Assembly: GCA_948567375.1 (NCBI GenBank)
Contig: OX419758.1
Location: 25,487,001 to 25,551,000 of the forward strand
From: Lunularia cruciata
Lineage: Eukaryota; Streptophyta; Marchantiopsida; Lunulariales; Lunulariaceae
Length of the DNA stretch: 64,000 nucleotides
Reading direction: 5' to 3'
Below the pieces are notes generated by a model. That model made no database searches. It was not told the DNA's origin and saw only the letters and a program-made list of their open reading frames with translations. The translations under genes and the position numbers were made by a program. Shown here one piece after another: positions 21,963 through 32,665 of this stretch; positions within the stretch are counted from its first letter, which is position 1; each line of letters opens with the position of its first letter.

Positions 21963-22654
21963 TGTGAGCCGGCCTGTCTCTCACTCAAGATGAACCTCTG
22001 ATGGCTATTATGGTAGCGCACCATAAACTAAGAAGGCAAGGAACCCTAACTCCATCATACTCCTCCAAGGCTAACACTCCAAGACTCAAAACATTGCTCA
22101 CTAGAGAACTCAATGAGAGAGAGATAGTTGCAAATGAAAGGATGATGAGTACCTCCTCACCCCTTGTTTATATACTTGTGAAATAGTTACGTACCAAAGT
22201 TACTAATTACCATAGTAACTCAAGTTACTAGACTAAAAGTCAAGTAAAGTCAAAAAGTAGAAAGGAATATCCATTCACATGGGCATATTCCCCTAAGCAT
22301 GTGATCTTATCTTGACCCAACCACTAAGTCAAGGATTCCTTCACATAGGCTATTCTTGGACTAAAGAAGAATCGAAAACGAAAAGGCTTGCGGGCCCAAG
22401 AGTTCTCAACTCTTTCCTCAAAGCCAAACACCTAGGAATAATACCAAGTCAACACACTAAAATCCAAAATAGTGGTGCTCATCTTTTCTACTTCCTCTAA
22501 AGTAAGGTCCCGTCTATCTTAGCTATGACTAACTTTAGCTAACCATGACTAATACTGAACCATCCTTTATCTCTATATAAATAATATCTCTTAAGTACTT
22601 GTAATACAAAGCTAAATATCACAATACCACACACATGCACACATGGGTGTTACA
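21963..22654 (-). repeat. Element F 3' LTR
   Basis: On the plus strand it runs from TGTGAGCCGGCC to GTGTTACA, so in the element's sense it is TGTAACA...GGCTCACA. It is paired with 29112-29803. It contains ctctatataaataatatc near 22572, but this reads on the opposite strand to the element, so its role is unclear. Confidence 0.93.
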
Positions 22655-22668
22655 TTTACCCCCGGACT
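22655..22668 (-). other. Element F polypurine tract
   Basis: The minus strand reads AGTCCGGGGGTAAA directly before the 3' LTR. A purine run there is the expected primer for plus-strand DNA synthesis. Confidence 0.75.
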
Positions 22669-22702
22669 AAGTTTTCACTTTGTCCTCAAAGTGAAGGTCT
22701 CT

Positions 22703-24319
22703 CTACCTTCTATGGTACATCTTCAACTTATCATGGTTAATCCTATCAAAGTGTCTTCCTCCCAACTCCTTGAGATCATAGGTGTAATTGCCCCATACCT
22801 TCTCTACTATGAAAGGTCCAAAGTAGTTAGGCAAAAACTTCTTTTGCACTCTCTTGAATCGAATGGAATCAAACAAAATTACCCAATCACCTTCTTTGAA
22901 AGGCTCCACCTTCTTCTTGCCTTGCCTCTTGTCATAGCTCTCCTTTTGTTTCCTTTGGGCTTGCTCCACTCAAACCATAGCAACTGCTCTTGCCTCTTCC
23001 AACTCCATGAGTTGATCCTTCCTTGACTTCTCTGCATCACTTCCTTGTGCTTTCTTCAATCTCCTATGAATGCTTTGGAAGGTAGGAAGATCAAAGTGAA
23101 TAGGTAAGGTAGACTCAATACCATACACCAATTGGAATGGAGAATATCCGGTGGAAGTCTTCATGGTTGTCCTATATTCCCACAAAACTGCATGAATCCT
23201 CTTGTCCCAATGATGTTTAGCCCCCTCCATTTCTACATCTTTGGCCAACATCATGCACAAGGTCTGATTGGTTCTCTCTGCCAAGCCATTGGAATTTGGC
23301 TTATAGGATGTAGTTACTCTATGTGTGATAGAGAAATGTTGTAGCATGGCTGTAGTAATGCTTCTTGTAAACTCTCCTCCTCTATCAGAAACCAACTCCA
23401 AAGGGCATCCAAACCTAGTGATAATGCGTTCATAAAGAAATCTACCCACTTCATCTTCATTCTTGTCCCTCAATGGTCTAGCCTCAACCCACTTGGTAAG
23501 GTAATTAGTAACTACCACAATGTACCGATTGTTCCTTGGGGTTCTATTGAGAGGACCTACAAAATCAATTCCCCACTTCTCAAAAGGTCCTAGCAATGGA
23601 ATTGATCTAAGTGGTGGAGTGGATGTAGACTTTCTAGCAAAAGCTTGACAAATATGACAAGTTTTGCAATAATCAAGACAATCCTTGAAAATCCCTCTCC
23701 AATGGTAACCTGCATCTAGAATCTTGAAAGCAGTCACCTTTCCTGCAAAGTGTCTTCCACATACTAAACCTTCATGAAACTCCTTTATGAGTAGGATAGA
23801 CTCTTCCTTACCCACTGCTCTTCGAAGTAGACCATCTGCTCCCTGGTGAAAAAGAATATTCTCCACCATTGTGTAAGGTCTAGATCTTGCTACAAGGGCC
23901 TTCCTCTCCCTAGCATGCATTCCTTCTGGATAGTTACTTCCTGTCACAAAATCCACAATCTCCCTGTACTCCATTGGAACCTCTTGAGTGACTGAAATTG
24001 TCATGAGCTCCTCATCCGGGAAGGAATCATCCACTGGCTCATCTCCATCATGATCATAGGCTCTAGATAATAAATCAGCATTTGCATGTTTCTTTCCTGG
24101 CCTATCTTCAATAGTGTAGTCATACTCAGACAAGAGTATCATCCACCTTGCTAGTCTCCCTTCAACATTAGGCTTGTTGAAGATGTACTTCAAAGCCTTG
24201 TGATCCGGGACAATGGTGGCTTTCCCTCCAATCAAGTAGTGTCTAAACTTCTTGAGACCAAAGATCACTGCCAACCCTTCTCTCTCCGTGACAGAGTAGT
24301 TCTTCTCTGCTAAAACCAT
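22703..24319 (-). pseudogene. Element F RNase H (C-terminal part) and integrase
   Basis: This is the pol frame continued after a TAG at 24320. RNase H ends with KNYSVTEREGLAVIFGLKKF and DHKALKYIFNK. The integrase has a zinc-binding part ending CKTCHICQAFARKST. Its catalytic core has WGIDFVGPLN (first D), LVSDRGGEFTRS (second D) and NSNGLAERTNQTL (E). YSPFQLVYGIESTLP and a GPY/F-like end follow (PNYFGPFIVEKVW, YDLKELGGRHFDRINHDKLK). A single TGA at about 22970 separates the last ~90 codons. There is no chromodomain. Apart from the two stops the frame is open for the whole of pol. Confidence 0.92.
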
Positions 24320-25669
24320 CTACCTACTAGCATAAGCTATTGGATGATCATGCCCATCTTGGTCTAATTGACTAAGAGTGCATCCTATAGCTACATTAGA
24401 AGCATCAGTGTAGAGGATGAAAGGCTTACTCCAATCAGCTTTAGCAAGAATTGGAGCTACAACAAGGGATTGCTTGAGCTCCTCAAAAGCTTTGAGAGCC
24501 TCCTTGTCTTCCAAAATCACCATGTAATCTACACCCTTCTTCATGTAGATGGTCAATGCATAAGCCTTGTTGGAAAATGAGAAGATGAACCTCCTATAGT
24601 ACCCAACCATTCCCAAGAATTGGCGTAACTTTGTCAAGCGTGAAGGGAATGGAAGGTCTGAGATTTTCCTCACCTTCTCAAGATCAACTGCTATTCCATC
24701 CTTGGAGATGATGTGCCCCAAAAGTAGACCTTCTTCACATCCAAAAATGCAGTTCTCTGGGTTGAGTGATGCATTTGCCTCATCCAACCGTTGCAAGACT
24801 TTGATTAGGTGCTCAAAGTGCTCCTCCTTGCTCCCATAGACACAAAAGTCATCAATGAAATCTCTCACAAATTTCCCAATGAAAGGTTCAAATACCTTGT
24901 TCATGAACCGTTGGAATGTGGCTGGGGCATTGCAAAGCCCAAAAGGCATGACCTTGAAAGCGTAAGTTCCCCAAGGTGTGGTGAATGTGGTGAGTTGTTG
25001 ATGCTCTGGTGCAATCTTGATTTGGTTATATCCACTATAACCATCTCCAAAACTATACCTCTCATGACCTGCAACTTCCTCCAAGATCTCATCAATGAAT
25101 GGCAATGGGTAGTAGTCCTTCTTGGTAACAACATTGAGCTTCTTGTAATCCACACATACCCAAAGCTTGCCATTCTTTTTCTTCACAATGACAATTGGAG
25201 ACATCCATTCTGAATTCTCCACCTCAAAGATAAATCTAGCCTCCTTGAGCTTATCAATCTCCTCCTTCACAACCAAAGATATTGGTGGGCTAATGCGACG
25301 TTGCTTTTGGCGGATTGGTCTTGCATGTGACTCCACCTCTATCTTGTGCTCCTCCAAGGTGACTTCCTTCAAATCCTTGTAACTAAAAGCAAACACATGG
25401 ATGAACTTGCGGAAAATCTCCTCAAATCTCACCTTCTCCTCCTTGGTAACATTTGGGCCATACTTAAGGGTAGATAACCTTCTCTCTACCTCCTCAAGTG
25501 TCAATGGTGATTTATCGGGGTCCTTCAAAACCTTTGACTTAGGTGCAAAATCCATAGCACACAAAGGATACACATTTGAATCAGATTCAGATTCATCCTC
25601 CTCCGTGGAAGTCTCTCTTCCATGCTTGTGTCCACACATGAAGCTCCTTCTTCCAAATCTGATTCCCAA
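24320..25669 (-). CDS. Element F reverse transcriptase and start of RNase H
   Basis: The open frame of 449 codons begins in a linker (STEEDESESDSNVYPLCAMD). It continues with the RT: VDYKKLNVVTKKDYYPLPF, SGYNQIKIAPEHQQ, MPFGLCNAPATFQRFMN and FIDDFCVYGSKEEH, the catalytic F-I-D-D. The connection is LGHIISKDGIAVDLEKV and LRQFLGMVGYYRRFI, then RNase H begins with FILYTDASNVAIGCTLSQ. The DDFCVYG form recalls non-chromovirus plant gypsy lineages such as Athila/Tat; this placement is by eye. A TAG at 24320-24322 interrupts it before the rest of pol. It lies in a different frame from gag, so it would need a frameshift or other recoding. Confidence 0.9.
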   Translation of the reverse strand: MGIRFGRRSFMCGHKHGRETSTEEDESESDSNVYPLCAMDFAPKSKVLKDPDKSPLTLEEVERRLSTLKYGPNVTKEEKVRFEEIFRKFIHVFAFSYKDLKEVTLEEHKIEVESHARPIRQKQRRISPPISLVVKEEIDKLKEARFIFEVENSEWMSPIVIVKKKNGKLWVCVDYKKLNVVTKKDYYPLPFIDEILEEVAGHERYSFGDGYSGYNQIKIAPEHQQLTTFTTPWGTYAFKVMPFGLCNAPATFQRFMNKVFEPFIGKFVRDFIDDFCVYGSKEEHFEHLIKVLQRLDEANASLNPENCIFGCEEGLLLGHIISKDGIAVDLEKVRKISDLPFPSRLTKLRQFLGMVGYYRRFIFSFSNKAYALTIYMKKGVDYMVILEDKEALKAFEELKQSLVVAPILAKADWSKPFILYTDASNVAIGCTLSQLDQDGHDHPIAYASR

Positions 25670-25875
25670 TAATCAGAAGATGGGGTATGTGAATGTGAAG
25701 TGTTGGTGGTGTTAGTCATAAGAACAGTGACTCTATGGTTTGATGGCCCAATCCTCAAGTACCCTTTGTGCCATCGATCAGTTGTGCGTGCTGCTCTCAA
25801 CCATGGCTTCCCAAGAAGTAAGTCATAGCTTGAATCCTTCAAGACTTGGAAAGTCATGAGATTTTGAACTCCCAT
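25525..25875 (-). pseudogene. Element F protease, second half
   Basis: This continues the gag-protease frame after one TGA at 25877-25879. It includes FQVLKDSSYDLLLGKPWLRA, the standard end of a gypsy protease (LLG-x-PWL), and then an acidic tail that overlaps the start of the pol frame by about 145 bp. The overlap of two frames fits programmed frameshifting between gag-protease and RT, though I cannot see a clear slippery site. Confidence 0.75.
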
Positions 25876-25879
25876 AACT

Positions 25880-27528
25880 CAAACTACCACCTTATCCATC
25901 ACCCCTATTGGTCGAACTTGTTGCTTGTTTGCCATGCTCACCACAAATGTTGAAGGTCTTGAGGGTATCATACCCAACTTCTTCATCAACCTTTCTGACA
26001 TGGCATTCACTGCTGATCCTCCATCAACCAATGCATCCTTGATGTTGTGACCATTCACTCTCACATCAATCTTGGAGGCATATTCACAAGCCTCCCATGG
26101 TGCTGGCTTGGCATCCACCACCCCCATTGATACTGGAACTTTTGCCTTCTTCTTCTTCTTGCTCCTTGTAGAACTCAAACCACCTCTAAGCTCCTTTCTC
26201 AAGGTAGGGTTCAAAGCAATTAATTGGCCCACTGTGATGTTAGCCTTGTGATTACCAACATCCTCCAACACATTGTAGTTCCATTGTTGCTTTGAGATCA
26301 AGAAGTCCTCCATCCCCAACTTCTTCCTTGGAGTCTTTGTTGTTGATAGTGTTGAGGTGCAAGTGCTCCTAGTAGACATAGGAGTATCCTTGCTTGAAGT
26401 AAATCCTTGAGAAGAGTGAACATCCCCTGCAAAACGAGCTCTCTTCTTCTCTTGTGCCAAAAGCTCCAAATTAAGACCCTTGGAGTTTGAGCACTCTCCC
26501 TTCTCATACTTGCTCTCAACCACATCTATGGATGCTATCCCCTTACCTTTGTTGGGATTAGGAGCCACTTGGGTTTCACTACCTCCCTCTTTCCCTCTAT
26601 TGGCTCCCTCATAACCCCTTCCTCCATGGTAAGTGGAATTTGGGCAATTCCTTTGGATATGGCCTCTTCCTCCACAACCAAAACAATTTCTATCATTGAA
26701 ATTGTTGGCTGGTTGGCCTCCTCTATATGGATAGTTTCCATAACTCCTAGGCCCTCTCCCTACATTCTGATCCACCTCTCTCTTCTCCCATAGTTGCACC
26801 ACATTGATCTTGAGATCCGCAAGTTGTTCTGTGATGGTTTGGAGTGGATCTTTTGGTGGAGGTGCAAGAACTGGAGCAACTACTACTTGTGGTGCAACCC
26901 TTGCCATCAAAGTATCAGAAGTTCCACCATACTTGTAGCCTTGAGGAGGATGCACAACCTCCTTCACCACCAAATCACTCTCATCCCCTTCCAAACTCTC
27001 CTCCATACGAATTGCGATCTTGATAGCTTCAACCTTGGAAGAAGGTTTCTCATATCTCACCTTGCTTCTAATTTGTGGTCTCAATCCTCCCAAAAAATTC
27101 TTGGTGAGCATGGCCCCTATGCCAATCATTGTAGTCTCCACATCATCCCCACCCTTCCTCAACACTATGCAAAATCTGGACTCCAACTTTTCCACTCTTT
27201 CCATATAGACTCTCACTTTCTCTCCATCTCCTTGCTTGAGAAATGTAACCTCACTCATCAATCTCTCATAACTGTCATCAGGAAGAAAGTTCTCAATGAG
27301 TGCTGAAGTCAAAGTCTCCCAAGACTCCTCTTCCCCCTCTCTCTTCTCTCTCTTTTGGTATTCTGACTCATACCATGTAAGTGCTACATCCTCAAAGAAA
27401 TCTGGTAATAATGAGGCCCACTCATTCTTCCTCCTCTCATTGTTTCCTATGCAAGCTCTCTTGAAGTCTCTCACAAAGGCCTCCACATCTTCTCCATCCT
27501 TGCCAAAGAAAACTGGAAGTTTTCCCAT
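25880..27528 (-). CDS. Element F gag with zinc knuckle and protease active site
   Basis: The open frame of 549 codons starts MGKLPVFFGKDGEDVEAFVR at its first ATG. It carries a retrotransposon-gag capsid domain in its first 200 residues (WASLLPDFFEDVALTWYESE, TFLKQGDGEKVRVYMERVE). A basic region holds the knuckle CFGCGGRGHIQRNC. A Ser/Thr-rich linker leads to DALVDGGSAVNAMSERLMKK, the retropepsin active site in the D-G-G form common in some plant gypsy elements. The frame is intact up to one TGA and would make virus-like particle protein. Confidence 0.9.
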
Positions 27529-27778
27529 CTTAACCCTTCACTATCTTTCTTTTCTCTCAATTTTTTTTTAAATTTTTTTTTATTTATTTATTTTTTTGTC
27601 TCACTCTATTACTAATAGAGTGTATATATGACTAACACCATCTGAAAATAATCCACTCTAGGGAAAACAAAAGGTTCAAGTTGCTCCAAGATTTCCATAG
27701 CAACATCAAATCCTAGAGTGCATATTAATCTAACTCTCATGGATAGTTTATCCATAAGTTGAAAGATTATCTCCATCA
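27529..27778 (-). other. Element F spacer between the upstream ORF and gag
   Basis: No reading frame. It holds the T/A-rich run at 27563-27597 (poly-T blocks with tttatttattta), and the plus strand has an 11-bp inverted repeat, actctattact-aatagagtgt, just beyond it. Confidence 0.5.
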
Positions 27779-28252
27779 CTAATCTTGAGAACTAGCTAAT
27801 GAAGGTGGTAGTATTTCTGTAGCTGTACTAAGACTCTCTCCAAGATCCTTCACCAAAGTTTCCAAAAGTGCTTTTACTCCACTATACTCATGTCCTTTTG
27901 GAAGTCCTTCAACTCCACAAACCTCACATAACTCCTTGGTCTTAGATCTTCTCCCTCCCAATCTTGGTGACGAAGGTCCAACATGCAAACCCAAGTCAAG
28001 TAAGCCTCTCCTTTCCCTCAATCTCTTGCTCTCAAAGGTCAATGGACATGAACTTGCCTTATGTCCCTGCTCTCCACATAGAAAGCACTTAGACTCACTC
28101 TTTCCTCCAAGTGGTGTAGGTTTTTGGATCCTCTCAATACTCTCTTTAAATTCTATTGTAAACTCTCTTTTCCTCAAATCAACATCTACAACCATCTCAA
28201 ACCCTTGGGGAACCTTGCATAATCTCAATTTCCACTCTTGATGACCCTCCAT
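27779..28252 (-). CDS. Element F extra upstream ORF with CCHC zinc knuckle
   Basis: A 157-codon frame lies between the primer site and gag, on the same strand as gag. Its N-terminus (VPQGFEMVVDVDLRKREFTI) is followed by CFLCGEQGHKASSC (CX2CX4HX4C), a basic stretch (ESKRLRERRG) and a second Cys pair, CEVCGVEGLPKGH. The layout resembles the DUF4283/zinc-knuckle type of plant proteins that bind nucleic acid; that is a weak guess. Another 61-codon frame (28197-28382) overlaps its start, so a frameshift may have shortened it. It is not part of the standard gag-pol set. Confidence 0.55.
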   Translation of the reverse strand: MEGHQEWKLRLCKVPQGFEMVVDVDLRKREFTIEFKESIERIQKPTPLGGKSESKCFLCGEQGHKASSCPLTFESKRLRERRGLLDLGLHVGPSSPRLGGRRSKTKELCEVCGVEGLPKGHEYSGVKALLETLVKDLGESLSTATEILPPSLASSQD

Positions 28253-28382
28253 GTTCCCAAGATGAATCTAAACACTCAAACATGCTTTTTGTTGATCTCA
28301 AACTTCTCATGCATGAGATCTCCACTCTGTAGAATTGACCCTTCCTCACAATGTCACTCAAATCTCCCAACCAATATGTCAC

Positions 28383-29090
28383 AGTCCTCTGAAATTTTTC
28401 ACACTTGATAACAACTCCAGGGCGTTCCTCCCTGCAAAATTTGAGATCTTTTCATCGAGCCATGTGGCCTAGACACCTTTCTATTCAGCACCCATATTTC
28501 AGATTTGGTCTGAAAACCACCCCCCTCACTTCAAAAACTCATTTCTCCCTGCGCAAGAATGATCTCTCTCTAATTTTTGTGGCAGCAGGTAGGATACAAT
28601 GCACTAAATTGTCTTGAAAATTTTCAGGATAATTCACTGAAAATTGAAGAAATAGCAGACTCTGTACAAGTTTCCAGAGAGCATGCAGTTGCGGGAGCAC
28701 TTTACCCTATCAACTTTCAAAAATTCTAGCCCAATGCGCATAAAAGCTCTCACAATAATTTCAAGTGTGCTAACCGAAAGATAACCCAAGCTATCATGTG
28801 TAGAAATTTCAAGTCCAAATCTCAAACTTGAGATTTTGCCCAAAATCACCTTAATCCCCAAAATCTGCAATCCACCTCACACAATCTTTCCAATTCCTCT
28901 CATGTGTACAAGATGTACAAAATCACCTCAAAGACATCATAATGAACTACAGGGTATACAAATAGATCTTGGTTCCCTAACATAATTTCAGCCCTCTCCT
29001 CTCCTAATGTTCTCTCCAAGTGAGCTCTCATAGCCTCCTTCTACCTAATGTAGAATTGGACGCGGAACATTATCTTGCCTTCTAGAGAGG
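28383..29090 (-). other. Element F untranslated leader
   Basis: This ~700 bp between primer site and the upstream ORF has no convincing coding sequence. Confidence 0.5.
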
Positions 29091-29107
29091 TCTCGGCAAC
29101 GGAACCA
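29091..29107 (-). other. Element F primer-binding site (tRNA-Glu)
   Basis: On the minus strand the sequence is TGGTTCCGTTGCCGAGA, four bases from the LTR. It matches the complement of a plant tRNA-Glu 3' end (TGGTTCCGTTGCCGGGA) at all but one position. Confidence 0.75.
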
Positions 29108-29111
29108 AAAA

Positions 29112-29803
29112 TGTGAGCCGGCCTGTCTCTCACTCAAGATGAACCTCTGATGGCTATTATGGTAGCGCACCATAAACTAAGAAGGCAAGGAACCCTAACT
29201 CCATCATACTCCTCCAAGGCTAACACTCCAAGACTCAAGACATTGTTCACTAGAGAACTCAATGAGAGAGAGATAGTTGCAAATGAAAGGATGATGAGTA
29301 CCTCCTCACCCCTTGTTTATATACTTGTGAAATAGTTACGTACCAAAGTTACTAATTACCATAGTAACTCAAGTTACTAGACTAAAAGTCAAGTAAAGTC
29401 AAAAAGTAGAAAGGAATATCCATTCACATGGGCATATTCCCCTAAGCATGTGGTCTTATCTTGACCCAACCACTAAGTCAAGGATTCCTTCACATGGGCT
29501 ATCCTTGGACTAAAGAAGAATCCAAAATGAAAAGGCTTGCGGGCCCAAGAGTTCTCAACTCTTTCCTCAAAGCCAAACACCTAAGAATAATACCAAGTCA
29601 ACACACTAAAATCCAAAATAGTGATGCTCATTTTTTCTACTTCCTCTAAAGTAAGGTCCCATCTATCTTAGCTATGACTAACTTTAGCTAACCATGACTA
29701 ATATAGAACCATCCTTTATCTCTATATAAATAATATCTCTTAAGTATTTGTAATACAAAGCTAAATATCACAATACCACACACATGCACAAATAAGTGTT
29801 ACA
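29112..29803 (-). repeat. Element F 5' LTR
   Basis: It is paired with 21963-22654 at the same length of 692 bp and starts TGTGAGCCGGCC on the plus strand. It lies next to the tRNA-Glu primer site, which fixes it as the 5' LTR. Confidence 0.93.
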
Positions 29804-30299
29804 GAGCGCTAGTTCAAGATAGAGAAGATCGCATTCAATTTTTGAAACCCAAGGTGTTTGAAGGCAAGAATCTTCTAGTGGCACCTTGGTCTAGGTCTAC
29901 CTTGGCTTGAACATCATAAGGCTCAATTTGATTGGACCAGACAACAAATTCAAGTACAACACCAAGGTAGGAATTTCCAATTAGGTTGTCTGGCACCTCT
30001 GAGTAAGACGCCTAAGAATAGTCAGTCCCAAGATGGAAAGTTTGTCAAGAAGGTAGCCATAGAGCAAATCTGGAAGGGAGATGAGTCCTGAGATGGGAAG
30101 TTTGCCAAGAAGGCAACCATGGAGCAAGCTTGGAAGAGAGATGAGTCCCTGGAAGGGAAGTTTGTTAATGAAGCGGCCATAGAGCAAGCTTTGGAGGAAG
30201 ATAAGTCTGTATTCGTAGTGTGGATCAAGCCGATTGCACAAGAACAATCTGAGGAGAGCCAAGAGCCTCATCAAGTAATGGTTGATTGGATAGATCAGG
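29804..30299 (+). pseudogene. Element B gag remnant and repeat-containing linker
   Basis: Gag resumes after F (LVQDREDRIQFLKPKVFEGK) and is out of frame within about 100 bp. Next come the 60-bp repeats and an open frame with [20 protein letters not shown] leading into RT. No capsid, zinc knuckle or protease active site can be found, so an internal deletion has removed them. Confidence 0.65.
30023..30202 (+). repeat. Three 60-bp coding tandem repeats
   Basis: Three units of exactly 60 bp (30023-30082, 30083-30142, 30143-30202) each read like agtcc-x-(g/a)ggaagtttg...gccat-(a/g)gagcaa-(g/a)(c/t)t-tggaag...gat. In frame they give 20-residue repeats like [20 protein letters not shown]. Confidence 0.85.
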
Positions 30300-31190
30300 A
30301 GTTTGCAGATGTGTTTCTGGATGATCTGCCAAAGGGATTACCCTCCGATCAAGGTATGCCCTTCAAGATCAAGTTATTGCTAGGGAGTACTCTAGTGAGT
30401 AGACCAATTTATTGGCTCTCACCAAAGAAGTTAGAGGAGTTGCAAACAACACTTACAAAGTTGTTGGAGAAGGATTTCATACAACATAGTACCTCTCCTT
30501 GGGGAGCACCGGTACTATTTGTTCCAAAGAAGGATGGAGGACTTCGTTTCTATATTGATTACCGTGGACTCAATAAGCAAACCGTGAAGAATGTATATCC
30601 CTTGCCTTGGATCGATGACCTGGTTGATCAACTAAGTGGAGCACGCTACTTTTCCAAGCTGGATCTTTGTAGCGGCTATTGGCAAATTCCTATTGAAGGA
30701 GAGGACGTGCAAAAGACTGCCTTTTGCACAAGGTATAGACATTTTGAGTGGAGAGTTCTACCTTTCAGACTCACTAATGCTCCAGCAGTCTTTGTGGATC
30801 AGATGCATCGGGTGTTGGAGAGACTATTGGATTGGTCCGTGGTGGTGTTCTTAGATGATATCTTAATATATAGCAAGACAGAGGTAGAACACATGAATCA
30901 TGTGCGAGAAGTCCTAAGACGACTACGATAGTGGAAATTTTACTACAAGAAGTCAAAGTGTGGTTTTTGGCAAAAGGAGGTTACCTTCTTGGGTCATAAG
31001 ATCTCATCAGAGGGGATCAAGATGGAAGAAGAGAAGATCAAGGCCATTACTAATTGGCCTACCTCAAAGGAATCTATAGAAGTACAAGCATTCAATGGAT
31101 TGGCCAGTTTTTACCAATGGTTCATCCATTATTATGCTCATGTGGCTACACCATTGACTGACCTCTTGGGAAAGAACTCGAGCTTCCAGT
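30300..31190 (+). pseudogene. Element B reverse transcriptase
   Basis: The chromovirus RT reads [84 protein letters not shown] and [15 protein letters not shown]; the catalytic FLDD is intact. A TAG near 30929 separates the connection GHKISSEGIKMEEEKIKAI. It is open for about 270 codons and is interrupted only by a few stops further on. Confidence 0.9.
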
Positions 31191-31660
31191 AGACCACTCA
31201 GCATGAAGAAGCATTCCAAAAGTTAAAGCATATGGTGTCTTCAAGACCTATTCTTCAACCATATGATCCTCAACTACCTTGTGTGGTTGATTTTGATGAT
31301 TCTAACTTTGCAATTGGAGCGGTGTTGCAACAAGAATTTCCAGATGGACTACATCCTATTGCCTTTGTGTCTTGCCGACTAAATACAGCTGAAAAAAATT
31401 ACTCTGCTTGAGATTGGGAACAACTTGCAATGGTATATGCCACCAAGGTATGGAGGCATTATCTCTTGGGGAAACAAGTGATCATGCGAATTGATCACAA
31501 GCCATTGTTGCAGACCTTACACTTGGAACACATGAAGAGTCGGCATCATCGATAGGAAGAGCAACTCCAATTGTTTGACATCAAACTTGAGTACAAACCA
31601 GGTTGGTTCCATGTCATCCTTGATGCTCTATCACAATGACCTGATTTGGCTCTTCCTCTC
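31191..31660 (+). pseudogene. Element B RNase H
   Basis: RNase H follows RT in frame with several stops: PCVVDFDDSNFAIGAVLQQ (first Asp region), ISFVSCRL-type sequence with NTAEKNYSA, then RIDHKPLLQTLHLEHMKSR (Asp of the TDH motif) and YKPGWFHVILDALSQ, the usual A-DALSR end with its Arg codon turned into a stop. Confidence 0.82.
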
Positions 31661-32560
31661 ATCACGGCAGAAATTACAACGGTGTCTATTGATCCTAAGG
31701 TCCATAATGAGTTTCAATCAGCTCTACAACAAGATTCCTTCTTCCAAATGGTACATGGTCGTCTGACAGCATGCGACAAGGAGTACAACACCTTCTCCTT
31801 CAAGGAAGGCCTTTTATTCCATGCAGACCAAATCTATGTTCCAGCCAAAGGTGATCTTCGACTAGTGCGCCTTCAAGAAGCCCATGATTTACCAATAGCT
31901 GGTCACATAGGAGTGGACAAGACCTTAGGCACCCTCCAACGCCAATGGTGGTGGCCCAACATGACACAAGATGTTCAAGACTTTGTCTGATCATGTGAGA
32001 GTTGCCAACGTAACAAGGCTAGCAACCAGAAGCCAAGTGGACTCCTTCAACCACTTGCCATTCCATCCGCTCACTGGGAGCATGTGAGCTTGGAACTCAT
32101 CACATCCTTTCCAAAGACAAAACAAGGACACACCACAATCGTGGTGTTTGTAGATAAGCTTAGTAAGCAAATCCACTTGGCACCAACCTGTGATATTGTG
32201 GATGCTCCAACCTTAGCGCAAATCTACTTCAACAATGTCTTCAAGCATCATGGGATGCCATGTATACTCATCTCCAACCGTGATTCTTGATTTATCGAGA
32301 AGTTTTGGCAAACACTCTTCTTGATACTCGGCACCAAGCTTGCTTTGTCCACGGCCTATCATCCTCAAACTAATGGACAAACCGAACGTGCAAATTGTAC
32401 ATTGGAAGATATGTTGCGGGCCTTTGTCAATATCTACCATACCAACTGGGATGAATGTCTTGTAGCTGTAGAATTTGCCTACAACAATTCCAAATAAGCA
32501 AGCACTAGATTTTCTCTCTTCTTTCTCAATTTTGGCCAAGATCCGCTTGTTCTAGATTCT
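31661..32560 (+). pseudogene. Element B integrase
   Basis: The zinc-binding part has HDLPIAGHIGVDKTLGTLQR (His pair) and CESCQRNKASNQ (Cys pair) with a TGA between them. The core has VSLELITSFPKTKQGH, where the first catalytic residue D is replaced by E, then LISNRDS with a TGA replacing the next residue, and YHPQTNGQTERANCTLEDML with the catalytic Glu. AFVNIYHTNWDE and VEFAYNNS are standard. One catalytic change and several stops make it inactive. Confidence 0.85.
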
Positions 32561-32665
32561 CTTCTTGCTCCTCCTTCCCTCTTAGGTTCCTCATACTTCC
32601 ACATTCTTGACCACTATATCCTAATCTTTCCAACAAGCCAAGTCTCACCTCCTTGTTGCTCAGAA

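Larger units (their letters stand above)
21963..29803 (-). mobile_element. Gypsy element F, nearly intact, inserted in element B
   Basis: F has two 692-bp LTRs (21963-22654 and 29112-29803) that differ at roughly 17 positions by eye. Flanking gagc is present on both sides (a 4-bp or, if an A is shared, 5-bp target duplication). The element reads on the minus strand: 5' LTR, tRNA-Glu primer site, an extra zinc-knuckle ORF, gag-protease, then pol in another frame. Only one stop interrupts gag-protease and two interrupt pol, so it is the youngest and least damaged element here. Confidence 0.93.

Noticed and set aside
27563-27597. T-rich run that could be a poly(A) tail of a LINE on the minus strand
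   Set aside because: It lies inside element F between two of its own frames, with no LINE sequence or target duplication around it.
28197-28382. 61-codon minus-strand frame before the F zinc-knuckle ORF
   Set aside because: It may be the frameshifted start of that ORF, but alone it has no motif, so it is mentioned only there.
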